64,000 nt of DNA from Legionella santicrucis (GTDB lineage: Bacteria; Pseudomonadota; Gammaproteobacteria; Legionellales; Legionellaceae): positions 194,148 to 258,147 of the forward strand of contig NZ_LNYU01000024.1 of assembly GCF_001468135.1 (NCBI RefSeq), in the 5' to 3' direction. Of this stretch, positions 37,926 to 47,525 are shown piece by piece; position 1 is the first letter of the stretch; the number at the start of each line of letters is the position of its first letter. The notes under the pieces were generated by a model, which was not told the origin of the DNA, did not search any database, and was given only the letters and a program-made list of their open reading frames with translations. A program made the position numbers and the translations under genes.

Positions 37926-38368
37926 ACCTCCCGCTTTCGCGGAAGGTGACGAGGTATTTAGATGTTAGACCATCCGCTTTCGCAGAAGGTAACGAGGTTC
38001 TGGATGGTAGACCTCCCGCTTTCGCGGAAGGTGACGAGGTATTTAGATGTTAGACCATCCGCTTTCGCAGAAGGTAACGAGGTTCTAGATGGTAGACCTC
38101 CCGCTTTCGCGGAAGGTGACGAGGTTCTTAGATATAGCCTCCTGCTTTCGCGGAGGGTAACGAGGTTCTTAGATATAGCCTCCCGCTTTCGCGGAAGGTG
38201 ACGAGGTTCTTAGATATTAGCTTCCCGCTTTCGTGGAAGGTGATGAGGTTCTTAGATATTAGCTTCCCGCTTTCGCGGAAGGTAATGAGGTTCTTAGATA
38301 TTAGCCTCCTGCTTTCGCGGAAGGTGACGAGGTTCTTAGATGTTAGACCTCCCGCTTTCGCGGAAGGT
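37926..38368. repeat. array of 11 imperfect 41-43 bp palindromic repeats between convergent rml gene pairs
   Basis: Eleven copies of a core (ccgctttcgcggaaggtgac with variants) start at 37931, 37974, 38016, 38059, 38101, 38142, 38183, 38225, 38267, 38309 and 38352. Each core can fold into a nine-base-pair hairpin (acctcccgc / gcggaaggt, one mismatch) with a four-base loop. The remaining 20 or so bases (gaggttcttagatattag) are also conserved, so there are no unique spacers and it is not CRISPR. The array fills the 675-base gap between the rmlD and rmlA stop codons, the usual place for REP-like elements. Open frames across it are produced by repetition and are not genes. Confidence 0.9.
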
Positions 38369-38423
38369 GATGGAAGTTCATATACGTGAGGATTTTATGT
38401 AGGTTAATAGACTAATAATCTTT

Positions 38424-39335
38424 TCACATCACTAATTGTTCCACATCAAATTTAATTTGCCTTTTATCATTTTGATCCGCCAGCTGAAGTAAATAAGTCC
38501 CATAACTATTTTTACAGAGCTTTCTACCAATTTCTGCAAGCATTTCTTTACTGATCCAACTGTTTTTGTAAGCAATTTCCTCTAAACAAGCAATTTTTAA
38601 TCCCTGACGATGTTCAATAGTTTGGACAAAAGAACTCGCTTCTAAAAGACTTTCATGGGTTCCTGTATCAAGCCAGGCAAATCCACGTCCAAGCAATTCT
38701 ACTTGGAGATTGCCGCATTCAAGGTAGAACTGATTAATACACGATATTTCTAATTCGCCTCGATAGGATGGTCTTACTTGTTTGGCAATATCTACTACTT
38801 GGTTGTCGTAAAAATAAAGTCCAGTCACGGCATAGTGTGATTTGGGATTTTTAGGTTTTTCCTCAATAGAGATAGCCCTCATTTGAGCATCAAACTCTAC
38901 GACGCCAAAACGCTCAGGATCCTTTACTGGATAACCAAAAACGGTAGCACCTGTTTGGCGGGCAGCCGCTTCCCGTAACTGTTTGGTAAAGCCATGGCCA
39001 TAAAATATATTATCACCAAGTACCAAACATACATTATCTTGACCTATAAACTCTTGGCCAATAATAAATGCTTGGGCTAAACCATCGGGTCTTGGTTGTA
39101 ATGCATATTGTAACTGTATGCCAAACTGTTCCCCATTTCCTAAGAGTCGTTGATAGGCGGGATAATCTTCTGGAGTAGTAATTACCAAGATTTCACGAAT
39201 ACCCGCTAACATTAAAACGGATAAAGGATAATAAACCATGGGCTTATCATAAATAGGGAGCAGTTGCTTTGAAATGCCTTGGGTTATAGGATAAAGACGT
39301 GTTCCGGAGCCTCCTGCGAGCACAATTCCTTTCAT
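38424..39335 (-). CDS. rmlA: glucose-1-phosphate thymidylyltransferase
   Basis: 303 residues. [18 protein letters not shown] and [17 protein letters not shown] are the nucleotidyltransferase signature, [11 protein letters not shown] and [20 protein letters not shown] the metal- and sugar-binding loops. It makes dTDP-glucose, the first step of rhamnose synthesis. Its start overlaps the rmlB stop by four bases. The length is slightly above the common 290 because of an extended C-terminus ending in a lysine- and aspartate-rich tail. Confidence 0.95.
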   Translation of the reverse strand: MKGIVLAGGSGTRLYPITQGISKQLLPIYDKPMVYYPLSVLMLAGIREILVITTPEDYPAYQRLLGNGEQFGIQLQYALQPRPDGLAQAFIIGQEFIGQDNVCLVLGDNIFYGHGFTKQLREAAARQTGATVFGYPVKDPERFGVVEFDAQMRAISIEEKPKNPKSHYAVTGLYFYDNQVVDIAKQVRPSYRGELEISCINQFYLECGNLQVELLGRGFAWLDTGTHESLLEASSFVQTIEHRQGLKIACLEEIAYKNSWISKEMLAEIGRKLCKNSYGTYLLQLADQNDKRQIKFDVEQLVM

Positions 39336-40408
39336 GCTGATAATTCCTTTTCAATAACTTTGGATTGTTTTTGTTGTAGTTTGTTTAAAATAGCTTGGCA
39401 CCAATTTTGATGATCGAGATACCAAGCTACGGTTTTCCTCATTCCTGACTCAAAGGTTTCTTGGGGTTTCCATCCTAATTCTCGTTGAATTTTTGTTGCA
39501 TCAATTGCATAACGACAATCGTGGCCTGGCCGGTCTTTAATATGCGTAATTAAGTTTTTATACGAAGAAATGTATGGCGGTTTTTGCGGCACTAATTCTT
39601 CTAATAATTCACAAATTGTATGGACTACTTCAATATTTTGTTTCTCATTATGTCCGCCAATATTATAGGTGGAACCGATAATGCCATTTTTTAAGACCAT
39701 GTAAAGGGCATGAACATGATCGTTAACATACAACCAATCTCGAATCTGAGTTCCATTGCCGTAGACAGGTAAGTTTTTTCCGGCAAGGGCATTGAGAATG
39801 ATGACTGGAATTAACTTTTCAGGATATTGGTATGGGCCATAATTATTAGAGCAATTCGTGATTATTGTGGGTAATCCATAAGTTCTGTACCATGCTCTTA
39901 CTAAATGATCGGAGCTTGCTTTACTTGCTGAATAAGGAGAACTTGGCGCATAAGGAGTGGTCTCCGTGAAGAGCTCTTTGGTATTATCTAAATCACCAAA
40001 AACCTCATCTGTAGAGATGTGATGAAAGCGAAATGATTCACGTCGATTTATTGGCAATGATTGCCAATAAACCCGGGCCACTTCAAGTAAGTTATAAGTC
40101 CCAATTATATTCGTTTGAATAAATTCAGCAGGCCCATCAATCGATCGATCCACATGACTTTCTGCTGCTAAGTGCATGATTGCATCAGGCTGAAATGCGG
40201 AAAAAATATGATTTATTTGATCATGAGAGCGAATGTCGACTTGTTGAAAAATATGACGTGGATTGTTGATAATGTTATTAAGTGATTCTAAATTTCCAGC
40301 ATAGGTGAGTTTATCTACATTGATTACTGTATCTGTTGTGTTCTCAATAAGATAGCGTACCATTGCCGAACCAATAAACCCTGCACCACCAGTAATTAAA
40401 ATTTTCAT
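39332..40408 (-). CDS. rmlB: dTDP-glucose 4,6-dehydratase
   Basis: 358 residues. [18 protein letters not shown] binds [14 protein letters not shown] carries the Thr-Asp-Glu catalytic set, and [15 protein letters not shown] the YxxxK. It converts dTDP-glucose to dTDP-4-keto-6-deoxyglucose. First gene of the rmlBA pair, convergent with rmlCD. With galU and the RgpF-like domain nearby, dTDP-rhamnose is probably a building block of the surface polysaccharide. Confidence 0.95.
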   Translation of the reverse strand: MKILITGGAGFIGSAMVRYLIENTTDTVINVDKLTYAGNLESLNNIINNPRHIFQQVDIRSHDQINHIFSAFQPDAIMHLAAESHVDRSIDGPAEFIQTNIIGTYNLLEVARVYWQSLPINRRESFRFHHISTDEVFGDLDNTKELFTETTPYAPSSPYSASKASSDHLVRAWYRTYGLPTIITNCSNNYGPYQYPEKLIPVIILNALAGKNLPVYGNGTQIRDWLYVNDHVHALYMVLKNGIIGSTYNIGGHNEKQNIEVVHTICELLEELVPQKPPYISSYKNLITHIKDRPGHDCRYAIDATKIQRELGWKPQETFESGMRKTVAWYLDHQNWCQAILNKLQQKQSKVIEKELSA

Positions 40409-40739
40409 ATATTAAATTGATTACCTCTGAAACGTCCCTATTATCTTTAAGATGCTTAAAATTATATCTTATTGATTCTTACCAATTATTCTCAATCACA
40501 TAGGTTATTGTCAAGAGTCAGGTATTTTATTAAACGTATTGTTAATATTGCTACTATGACCTAGTCAAAATGATATAGATTTCTCTGCATTATGCTTAGC
40601 GCGTGTTGTAGGTTACTATCCTTAAATACATCCTATTTTTATTCATTTTCGGGAGTGGTCAATAAAAAAATGAGGCAACTTGTTAGGATCTCAGTAAATG
40701 CCATTGGCAGTGTGAATTTACGCAAAGAGTGTTCAACTA
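40409..40739. other. intergenic, no gene seen
   Basis: 331 bases between rmlB and the SMR gene, both on the minus strand. A+T-rich; a short open frame on the plus strand has no ribosome site and no recognisable protein character. It should contain the rmlBA promoter, but no convincing -35/-10 pair stood out. Confidence 0.6.
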
Positions 40740-41060
40740 TCATGCATGATGAGATAATTTCAATCCAACTATGGCAATAATGATTAAAGCAATGCAGCTG
40801 ATTCGTATTAATGTAGCGGGTTCTCCAAGAAAATAAATGCCATAAATAACTGCACCAACTGCTCCTATACCTGTCCAAATTGCATACGCAGTTCCAATCG
40901 GTAATGTTTTTAAAGATTGAGCAAGGAATGCAAAACTTAATACCATGGCAAAAATGGTTATGAGTGAAGGGTAAAGCTTTGAAAAACCTTCAGTATCTTT
41001 TAATTTTACTGCCCATACTACTTCTAAAAGTCCTGCCAGAAATAAATAAACCCATGCCAT
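40740..41060 (-). CDS. small multidrug resistance (SMR) transporter, SugE/EmrE group
   Basis: 106 residues with four membrane helices. [21 protein letters not shown] carries the essential glutamate of helix 1, and [20 protein letters not shown] is the helix 3 hallmark of SugE/Gdx and EmrE proteins. Members export guanidinium or quaternary ammonium compounds in exchange for protons. The sequence LEVVWAV fits the SugE/Gdx side. AAGGAACAAT precedes the ATG. It has no evident link to the LPS genes. Confidence 0.9.
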   Translation of the reverse strand: MAWVYLFLAGLLEVVWAVKLKDTEGFSKLYPSLITIFAMVLSFAFLAQSLKTLPIGTAYAIWTGIGAVGAVIYGIYFLGEPATLIRISCIALIIIAIVGLKLSHHA

Positions 41061-41236
41061 ATTGTTCCTTAACTAATGTGTATTATCCTGGAAAAAATAC
41101 GATTATTTTTATGAATTCTATTCTTTTTCCAGGATAATTAGAACTGATAAGTATAGAGAATTTATCAAAAAGCCTAGTTTTTTAATAACAAGTGCTATAA
41201 TTTTTAGCATCCCCATTAAAATAAGTTTTATGTTGT

Positions 41237-43780
41237 ATGGCTACAATTAAAGATCTCAGAGATGCTCTTGATAATTATTTATCAAATCCCCAGCTCAATA
41301 ATCTTGCTTTATTTAATCGTATATTGAATGAACTATCAAAAAATGAGGTTCAACGATCCGAACTTAATTTATTAATGGAACAAGAAAAATGGCTGATCCA
41401 ACTGTCGAAAGCTCAAAAAGATGATCGTGTAACGTCTATCTTAGAGGTTTTTAAAAATCATGACTTTAAGATCCCCGCAGAGACGAGTGCAGCACCAAAT
41501 TTATTACCTTTTTATGTTCATCCCAAAAATAGGGCAGATTTAAGGCTTAAAGATTTTCTCGCCTATCCACAGGTGTTGACTTGGGATGAAGTATATTCCG
41601 ATCATAAACCGCAACTAATTAGTTGTATTACTGAAAAAGGCAATTCACTTGATTTAGTGACTTACAATGTAGCATTAACCGGTCCCTTAATGGTTAATAA
41701 CATTCGTGATAAAGATAATACGGTGCAAAGCAGTTTATGGAAGGGGGTTGTTGAAACAAAATATAATCTGAATCGCTTTAATGAAGCAAACGAATCACAA
41801 AGTAATGATGCCAAGGAAATAATGGGTCGTATGCATGCTGAGCGCGAGCAAAGACTCATTAAAACGTTAAAGAATCAAGCCATGTCGGGTAAGCCAATTC
41901 TTTTATTACAGGAAACTACTGAGGATTTTGCTAATAAATTGAAAAAAGAATTAGGTGACGGCTGGGGGGTTAAGTTTTCGGGTGATGGTAAAAATATTGC
42001 AACTTTATGGGATATGAGCAAGCTTACTTTAGCGGATGAGCAAGTTGAAGAAAATCCTAAAAATATAATTAGTTCAACAAATTTTATCTATCAAGGTGAA
42101 ACTATTACTATCTCCAATGGTCATATCCCTCATGCAGATACTGCTAAAGAGGGTGAGCCCGCTGTAATTGAAACCTTACAAAACTCTAAAAATCATTTCT
42201 TTTGTGGTGATTTTAATCGCCGTCTTCCACCTCTTGATGATGGATTTCATCATAATGGCACAGGGAATAACAATTATAATTCACGTGAAGAATATGATTG
42301 TACGGATGGTGGATTTACATTTAGAGACGGGCAGATGGTTCGATTGGAATCACAAATTATCGATGAGCAAACAGGCCGTATTGCCAAACGGCGTGACGTA
42401 ACGGTTGCTGAAGCTTTGGTAAGTGATACTTTTCAAGAATGTATTTTTCCTAAAAATTATTATCTAGATGGATTCCATGAAAAAATTTCTAGATTGAACA
42501 TTGCGATGGACTCAATGTCACTTGAGAAAAATATTTATAATGTGTCTCGAGTAACGATTAAATCCAAAAATAACATCATTAATGAACTTGCAAAGGAATT
42601 TCCATACCTGGAAGGAGCTAAAAATAGTGAAGGAGAATTTACCTATGTAATATATACTAGTCCTTATGTGATGCAGGCTAAATTAATAAATGGACTTAAT
42701 CAAAATCCGAATAAAAATATTGAGCCATTACTCAAAGCAACGAGTCAAGCTCTGGACTCTAATTCAAATTCTTCTTTAAAGCGACAAGCACTTAATGATT
42801 TTAAAGCTGCGACAGGGGCAATGGTTGCTTCAAAAAGTAAACGAAGTACCGGATTTAAAATATCTTCTGTGGTTGCCGCTGTTGCAACTGTAGCGCTAAT
42901 TGCTCTAGCAATAGTCTTCTTGCCTCCTTTAGGCATTGCTGCTGGAGTTACTGCTTTAATCGCTACTGGACTTGGTGCAAAAGGAGTATCTGACGGAAAA
43001 AAAGCGAAGCAGATCACGGCAGCAATCACTGCTGGCGAACAGTTAATCAACAAGCAAATGGAACAAGAGAGGCTGCAAAGAAGGACAAAACCGCTAGGCG
43101 CTGATTCGCCTTCTGCACGCAAAAAAGCCGAGGAACAAATTAAAGCTTCAAAAAATGAAAGACTATTATTAGCAACTGGAGTTTCTAATCAAGCTCAAAT
43201 GATACAGCAACTATTGGCCAAAGATAAGAAAATGTCTGTTTCTAAAGAAGAGAAACTTGCCCGAATTCATGAAAAAACTAAGGGTGAGTTACGAAATGAG
43301 GGGGCTACACAGGAGCAGATTGAACATGCTTTGGCAAAATTTACTATGGATACTCCCGATCATTTGGTTAATTTGGCCTACCAATCTACTTTAAGCAATG
43401 TATCTAAACCAATATTTGATGCTTATGACAGTGACTCTGAAATTGGTATGAGATGGCAAGCTCTTAGCAAAGAGCAATGGGAGAATATGTCCATGCTCGA
43501 AGAGTATTTAGATCAACAGGATTACAAGCAAGCCGCAGGAGTTTTAAAAAAACTTCCATCCGATATACGTCAAAATATAGGGATGTATTTTAAACCGGGA
43601 TCTGCAACTTTAGAAAGTTTAAAGCATGCTATGTTAGATAAAACATTTAGAGAAGCAAGAGTCAGTAGGGATGTTAAATTAGATAGAACACAGCAGCAAG
43701 AGGATACTTCAGGAAATCTAAAACCAGAGGTGTCTTCAAACTCACCCAAGGATACCCTTCCCCCTTCTTGCATAATCTGA
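41237..43780 (+). CDS. endonuclease/exonuclease/phosphatase-fold protein with hydrophobic hairpin (candidate Dot/Icm effector)
   Basis: 847 residues, no signal peptide. Residues about 130-420 carry EEP (DNase I-like) motifs: LDLVTYNVAL (Asn), ILLLQETTEDF (Gln-Glu), ISNGHIPHAD (His) and FFCGDFNRR (Asp-x-Asn). Members cleave phosphodiesters or phosphoinositides, among others. Residues about 545-580 form two adjacent hydrophobic helices (VVAAVATVALIALAIVFLPP and GIAAGVTALIATGLGA) that could insert in a membrane. The last third is helical and charged, and the end (PPSCII) has hydrophobic residues near the C-terminus after a Glu/Gln-rich stretch, as often in Legionella type IV effectors. It stands alone between an SMR gene and gene remnants. 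Effector status is inference; the fold call is fairly firm. Confidence 0.68.
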   Translation: MATIKDLRDALDNYLSNPQLNNLALFNRILNELSKNEVQRSELNLLMEQEKWLIQLSKAQKDDRVTSILEVFKNHDFKIPAETSAAPNLLPFYVHPKNRADLRLKDFLAYPQVLTWDEVYSDHKPQLISCITEKGNSLDLVTYNVALTGPLMVNNIRDKDNTVQSSLWKGVVETKYNLNRFNEANESQSNDAKEIMGRMHAEREQRLIKTLKNQAMSGKPILLLQETTEDFANKLKKELGDGWGVKFSGDGKNIATLWDMSKLTLADEQVEENPKNIISSTNFIYQGETITISNGHIPHADTAKEGEPAVIETLQNSKNHFFCGDFNRRLPPLDDGFHHNGTGNNNYNSREEYDCTDGGFTFRDGQMVRLESQIIDEQTGRIAKRRDVTVAEALVSDTFQECIFPKNYYLDGFHEKISRLNIAMDSMSLEKNIYNVSRVTIKSKNNIINELAKEFPYLEGAKNSEGEFTYVIYTSPYVMQAKLINGLNQNPNKNIEPLLKATSQALDSNSNSSLKRQALNDFKAATGAMVASKSKRSTGFKISSVVAAVATVALIALAIVFLPPLGIAAGVTALIATGLGAKGVSDGKKAKQITAAITAGEQLINKQMEQERLQRRTKPLGADSPSARKKAEEQIKASKNERLLLATGVSNQAQMIQQLLAKDKKMSVSKEEKLARIHEKTKGELRNEGATQEQIEHALAKFTMDTPDHLVNLAYQSTLSNVSKPIFDAYDSDSEIGMRWQALSKEQWENMSMLEEYLDQQDYKQAAGVLKKLPSDIRQNIGMYFKPGSATLESLKHAMLDKTFREARVSRDVKLDRTQQQEDTSGNLKPEVSSNSPKDTLPPSCII

Positions 43781-43805
43781 TATTTTTTATTTGCATTCAA
43801 TAAAA

Positions 43806-44006
43806 TTATTTAAACAAATCTGAATGGGATCCAGTCCGAGACAGTCTTAATAACTGCACGCTTTCATTTTTAACAATTTTATATATCAGCAACCAATCAG
43901 GAGTTATATGACATTCTCGGTATCCTTGCCAGTCACCTGATAGATTATGATTCTTATGTTTTAACTCCAATGGCCTTTTATTGGTCAATATGCATGATTT
44001 GTGCAA
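43806..44006 (-). pseudogene. YafQ/RelE-type toxin remnant, N-terminus missing
   Basis: 66 residues remain. The segment LSGDWQGYRECHITPDWLL followed by IYKIVKNES and RLSRTGSHSDLF matches the C-terminal two thirds of YafQ-family mRNA endonuclease toxins, including the catalytic-side histidines and the RTGSHSDLF end. Full-length members are about 90 residues; the first 25-30, with the early Lys/Asp region, are absent, and no antitoxin gene (DinJ-like) is found upstream. It is therefore a decayed toxin-antitoxin module. Confidence 0.72.
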
Positions 44007-44072
44007 TAAAAATAACTATAATTTAATTACACATTTTAAAAAAGGATTGGTATGGAAGGGAATAAACTATAT

Positions 44073-44357
44073 TTATTCACAATTTTCACAGCCATAAATA
44101 CATGAGTTCTCGTTAAAATTGCTTGAGCAATGCCCACACTTTTCACATTGATAAATCCCATCAAAAACTGATAAGCAACTTGCGCAAACCAGGTGATCAT
44201 CTAAATAGCCAATTGAGTTGTTAGTACTGCATTCTGTACAATATGCAAATTCATGAGGTGATCTATAATCGTCATAAATGGATACAATAGAATTAATAAC
44301 TTCATCCCTATTTATATAAATTTTTTCATTACATTCATCATTAGTGCAAAAATTGTT
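44073..44357 (-). pseudogene. C-terminal remnant of a cysteine-rich zinc-ribbon protein
   Basis: On the minus strand 94 codons are open from just after an in-frame TAG (44358-44360) to a TAA at 44073, with no ATG, GTG or TTG start in sensible position. The translation has five Cys-x2-Cys or similar pairs (YCTECS, VCASCLS, QCEKCGHC, YGCENCE) around IYINRDEVINSIVSIYDDY. This is protein-like and probably zinc binding, but truncated at the N-terminus. Next to the YafQ remnant it marks a region of gene decay. I do not recognise the parent family. Confidence 0.5.
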
Positions 44358-44360
44358 CTA

Positions 44361-44738
44361 GCTCATACACAATTAACTGTTTTACAGTTGCATTTTAATT
44401 TTTGAATAGAATCAGATCATTTCTACTTAAAGTCTACTTTTCGAAGTAATCAGACTTATATATTGAATCCAAGACTCACCATAGCAACCTATCTAAGGAC
44501 CTTCTCTTTGGTTTTGAGATTAGAATGTAATTACATTCCTTTGACCAAGATGGTATCGTAAGGAGTTGAAAATTGGACAGTTTGCTCTACAAATGAGAGC
44601 AAAAAATACTTTTCTTGATTTACACGTCTTTTTCTTTAATATGATTATAACGAGTTAGATAAAATCTGTTACAAAGCATACGAGGTTTGCTTCTCATTAC
44701 AGTAAGCACTTCATATTAACGAAATTTTGGCAATTTAA
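44361..44738. other. intergenic, no gene seen
   Basis: 378 bases between the zinc-ribbon remnant and the MFS gene. Holds a perfect 16-bp palindrome at 44523-44538 and otherwise A+T-rich sequence. No supported open frame. Confidence 0.6.
44523..44538. promoter_or_regulatory. 16-bp perfect palindrome, possible operator
   Basis: gaatgtaattacattc is its own reverse complement and lies 200 bases upstream of the MFS gene. The size and symmetry suit a dimeric helix-turn-helix regulator, but no promoter elements could be placed around it with confidence. Confidence 0.3.
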
Positions 44739-46052
44739 TTGAAAAATAAAGCAATACTCATTTCAAGCATGGGTAACATTATAGAATGGTTTGATTTTGG
44801 GTTATTTATTTTTATGGCCCCAATCATTGGGGCAAAATTTTTTCCTCAAGAATCAGCAAGCACTTCAACTATTGACGCTTTAATGGTATTTGCAATTGGC
44901 TTTCTTTGTCGTCCTATTGGCGGTATTTTTTTTGGTTATTTTGGAGATACTCGCGGCCGGGCAAAAACATTAAGAATTTCAATACTCATTATTACATTAT
45001 CCACCTTCTTTGTTGGCATTATTCCATCTTATGATGAAATAGGATTATTAGCTCCGACCCTATTTATTTTACTGCGATTAATTCAAGGATTATCCATAGG
45101 TGGTGAATACAGCGGTATAATGATTTATCTGGCTGAATCAGCTTCACCTAAACATCGGGGATTTATCACTAGTTTTGCAGCAAGTGGAGCAAATTTAGGG
45201 TTTTTATTTGCAACATTAACATTAATATTACTTAATTTATTTTTTTCTGTAGAAACTATCAATACTTGGGCCTGGCGATTACCTTTTCTTGTAGTAGGTA
45301 TATTCGGTTCATTACTTACATATTATCGTTTTCAATTATCTGAAACCAAGGTGTACTCATATTTAAAAACAAATCATCTTATTGAAAATAGACCCTTTAT
45401 AACAGCTATGAGATATGCCCCTTACCTGCTCATTAAAATTTTGGGGCTTACTTGTATGAGCGCCACATTTTATTATTTTTTTGTTGGTTATATCTCCACC
45501 TATTTAGAACATTACATGGGTTTCCCCTTCAAAACAGCGTTAACTTTTCAAACTATCATATTAATTACCATGTTATTTATCGTCCCCTTTGGAGGAGTTT
45601 TTGGAGATTATTTTAGTCGAAAAAAAATGATAATAATCACAAGCTTAGCTATTATGTTATTAATTTTCCCTTGTTTTTATTTATTGCAGTTTAAATCATT
45701 ATTAATGACTTCTTTAGCTCTAGGTATAGCAACCCTTCTTAGCTCCTTAGACCAAGGTAATACCATGACAGCAATTATTGAAAATTGCCCTGAAAATATA
45801 CGTTACAGCGGCATAGCTTTTTCATACAATTTAGGAAATGCCTTATTTGGTGGGACTACCCCGCTAATTGTTACCTTACTTATAAACAATATTAGTCCTA
45901 CAGCCCCCTCATATTATCTATTTTTTATGACCATTATAGGTTTGATTACAGCAATAACATTGCTTCCAAATAATCAATCCAGAAAGGCAATTTCTCCCGT
46001 ACGGCCACCAGATCTATCGGTTTTGCCCATATTAAGCAAAACTAATAAGTAG
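44739..46052 (+). CDS. MFS transporter, metabolite:H+ symporter (ProP-like) family
   Basis: 437 residues and 12 predicted helices. ILISSMGNIIEWFDFGLFIF is the helix 1 hallmark of the MHS family (osmolyte, citrate and ketoglutarate symporters), followed by GYFGDTRGRAKTL, the loop 2-3 motif of MFS proteins, and GLSIGGEYSGIMIYLAE. It probably imports an organic acid or zwitterion with protons. The only usable start is TTG at 44739, giving a short N-terminus consistent with the family, though with no clear ribosome site. Substrate not assignable. Confidence 0.85.
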   Translation: MKNKAILISSMGNIIEWFDFGLFIFMAPIIGAKFFPQESASTSTIDALMVFAIGFLCRPIGGIFFGYFGDTRGRAKTLRISILIITLSTFFVGIIPSYDEIGLLAPTLFILLRLIQGLSIGGEYSGIMIYLAESASPKHRGFITSFAASGANLGFLFATLTLILLNLFFSVETINTWAWRLPFLVVGIFGSLLTYYRFQLSETKVYSYLKTNHLIENRPFITAMRYAPYLLIKILGLTCMSATFYYFFVGYISTYLEHYMGFPFKTALTFQTIILITMLFIVPFGGVFGDYFSRKKMIIITSLAIMLLIFPCFYLLQFKSLLMTSLALGIATLLSSLDQGNTMTAIIENCPENIRYSGIAFSYNLGNALFGGTTPLIVTLLINNISPTAPSYYLFFMTIIGLITAITLLPNNQSRKAISPVRPPDLSVLPILSKTNK

Positions 46053-46612
46053 GTGCAAAATCTAGAGGTATTTGGCTTAAATTTTTGTAAATAAAAAGTA
46101 CACTATCGTATAAATATATCGAAAAAACAGTAGCCGTCACAATCAATTCTGCACTACATGGTTTTTAAGAGGTGCGTCTTCTGCATTAAGCGAACAAATT
46201 ATCACCCAATGTGAAAACCGATTCAAAAATGCGCTATATTTAAACACACGGCACAGCTGGGGACAGCAATGACTGTGAGGGTATAAACGAAGGGGCCTCA
46301 TTGCCGGCCCTTTCACCCCGCTAGGATATTTTTGGAGGGTATTTTTATGTTAACAATGTCTCTGTTCGGTAACATGAAAACTGGTTATTGAGAAATTTTC
46401 ATCAGACTCATTCTTTGTAAATTCTCTTTATCAGACGATAAAGACAGAAACTCTAATGTATCTTAAAAAGATTTGTTTGAAGCTTAATTTAAACAAAAAC
46501 TTAGGGCAGCCATTCAGTTCCCGACGTCCCGCGGGACGTTGCGTTTTGGACGACGAATTGTCAACAGTCCCTAATTCATCTCTTTCTTTAACATGGAAGT
46601 ACCAAATTTTGA
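46053..46612. other. intergenic with G+C-rich islands, no gene supported
   Basis: 560 bases between the convergent MFS and LuxR-type genes. A relatively G+C-rich patch near 46250-46330 includes an imperfect hairpin (aaggggcc / ggccctt). At 46524-46539 there is a perfect palindrome, and at 46556-46567 a minus-strand copy of ctgttgacaatt seen elsewhere in the window. About 50 codons are open on the plus strand near 46100-46270 without a start; I do not call a gene. Confidence 0.55.
46524..46539. repeat. 16-bp perfect G+C-rich palindrome
   Basis: acgtcccgcgggacgt is its own reverse complement in an otherwise A+T-rich gap, 74 bases beyond the LuxR-type stop codon. It could act as a bidirectional terminator stem or be part of a dispersed repeat; there is no T-run after it. 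Confidence 0.5.
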
Positions 46613-47509
46613 TTATTGTTTAAAAAGTTTTATCCACCCGAGTTTTTGTTTGTGGCGAGACCTTTTGAGTAAAGCAAGATCAAGGATCTTTTTAATATCG
46701 GATCTTTTTAAAAACTCAATGAGTTCTTTTTTATTGCTAGTATGCGTGATGTCTTTTAGTTTTTCCAATCGCTTTTCAACGGCTTTGATAGACACATAAC
46801 ATGCTTTGGCGATTTGCTTATAACTCAAACCTTGAAGTAAATAATATCCTGTATGCGCTAAGGTATAATTCAGATCAAGGTGTTTTCCTTCTACATTAAT
46901 TGAAATAGACTTAATTTGCGTATTTTCTATAAAATAATCAATTTCACGATAAAATTCTTGTTGCTTCAGTGCATTTTTTATCATGCCTAAATCACGTAAA
47001 GAAATGGCATGGTCCAACGCTCCCTCAATAATTTTTTTAGCCTTGTCTTTAAAATAAAGAATAAAGCGCTCTAAAATCTCTTGATGCTGTATGTAGAAGT
47101 TATTAATTTCATCGTTGTAACTCATGGCAGCAAAGTTAAAGTGCTCTTCTTTTGAATCAGAGCTTTTGATAATGGTCACACCATGAGCGATATTAAAATT
47201 TTCTCGAGCATCTTTCAAAATCGTCATCAAAGGGCTGTCTTTGGGCAGACCATCCCAAAGGATAAAATCATGTTCAGGCTGCATTACGGGAAGATAATTG
47301 ACATAATTTTTATCAATGCAATTTTTCAGCCATGGGTAATTATTGGTGAGTAGCACGAATTTATCACCTACAGATAAGCGATACGAAAAAAAAGTTAGGT
47401 CAAAAGACTCAAAGAGAGGTTGAGCAATTTTTTCTATAGCACGACAAGTCGCTTTAAGATATTTCTCATTCGTTTTGCTTAAATATTTATTTCTCAATTT
47501 AGGCCTCAA
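46613..47509 (-). CDS. LuxR-type helix-turn-helix transcriptional regulator
   Basis: 298 residues. The C-terminal 70 form a LuxR/GerE helix-turn-helix (TGYYLLQGLSYKQIAKACY, VSIKAVEKRLEKL). The N-terminal 220 have no clear match; they could be a ligand- or PAS-like sensing domain (FAAMSYNDEINNFYIQH). Proteins of this plan are multiplied in Legionella. The start is uncertain: upstream of the coding potential there is a stop, and the first usable codon is TTG at 47509. A small lipoprotein gene lies 16 bases upstream on the same strand, suggesting co-transcription. Confidence 0.8.
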   Translation of the reverse strand: MRPKLRNKYLSKTNEKYLKATCRAIEKIAQPLFESFDLTFFSYRLSVGDKFVLLTNNYPWLKNCIDKNYVNYLPVMQPEHDFILWDGLPKDSPLMTILKDARENFNIAHGVTIIKSSDSKEEHFNFAAMSYNDEINNFYIQHQEILERFILYFKDKAKKIIEGALDHAISLRDLGMIKNALKQQEFYREIDYFIENTQIKSISINVEGKHLDLNYTLAHTGYYLLQGLSYKQIAKACYVSIKAVEKRLEKLKDITHTSNKKELIEFLKRSDIKKILDLALLKRSRHKQKLGWIKLFKQ

Positions 47510-47525
47510 CGATTTTGCTTAGAAA

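Noticed and set aside
37926..38368. CRISPR-like array
   Set aside because: The whole 42-bp unit is conserved, including the inter-hairpin linker; there are no unique spacers and no cas genes.
37859..38389. Short overlapping open frames across the palindromic repeat array
   Set aside because: They are created by the repeat period and lack ribosome sites and protein-like composition.
43745..43780. CaaX box at the end of the 847-residue protein
   Set aside because: The end is SCII, with the cysteine third from the end, not fourth, so it is not a canonical CaaX motif.
44579..44665. 30-codon frame with a TTG start next to AAGGAG
   Set aside because: The ribosome site abuts the start with no spacing and the peptide has no special features.
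46100..46270. About 50 open codons on the plus strand after the MFS gene
   Set aside because: No start codon, an in-frame stop just upstream and no recognisable similarity.
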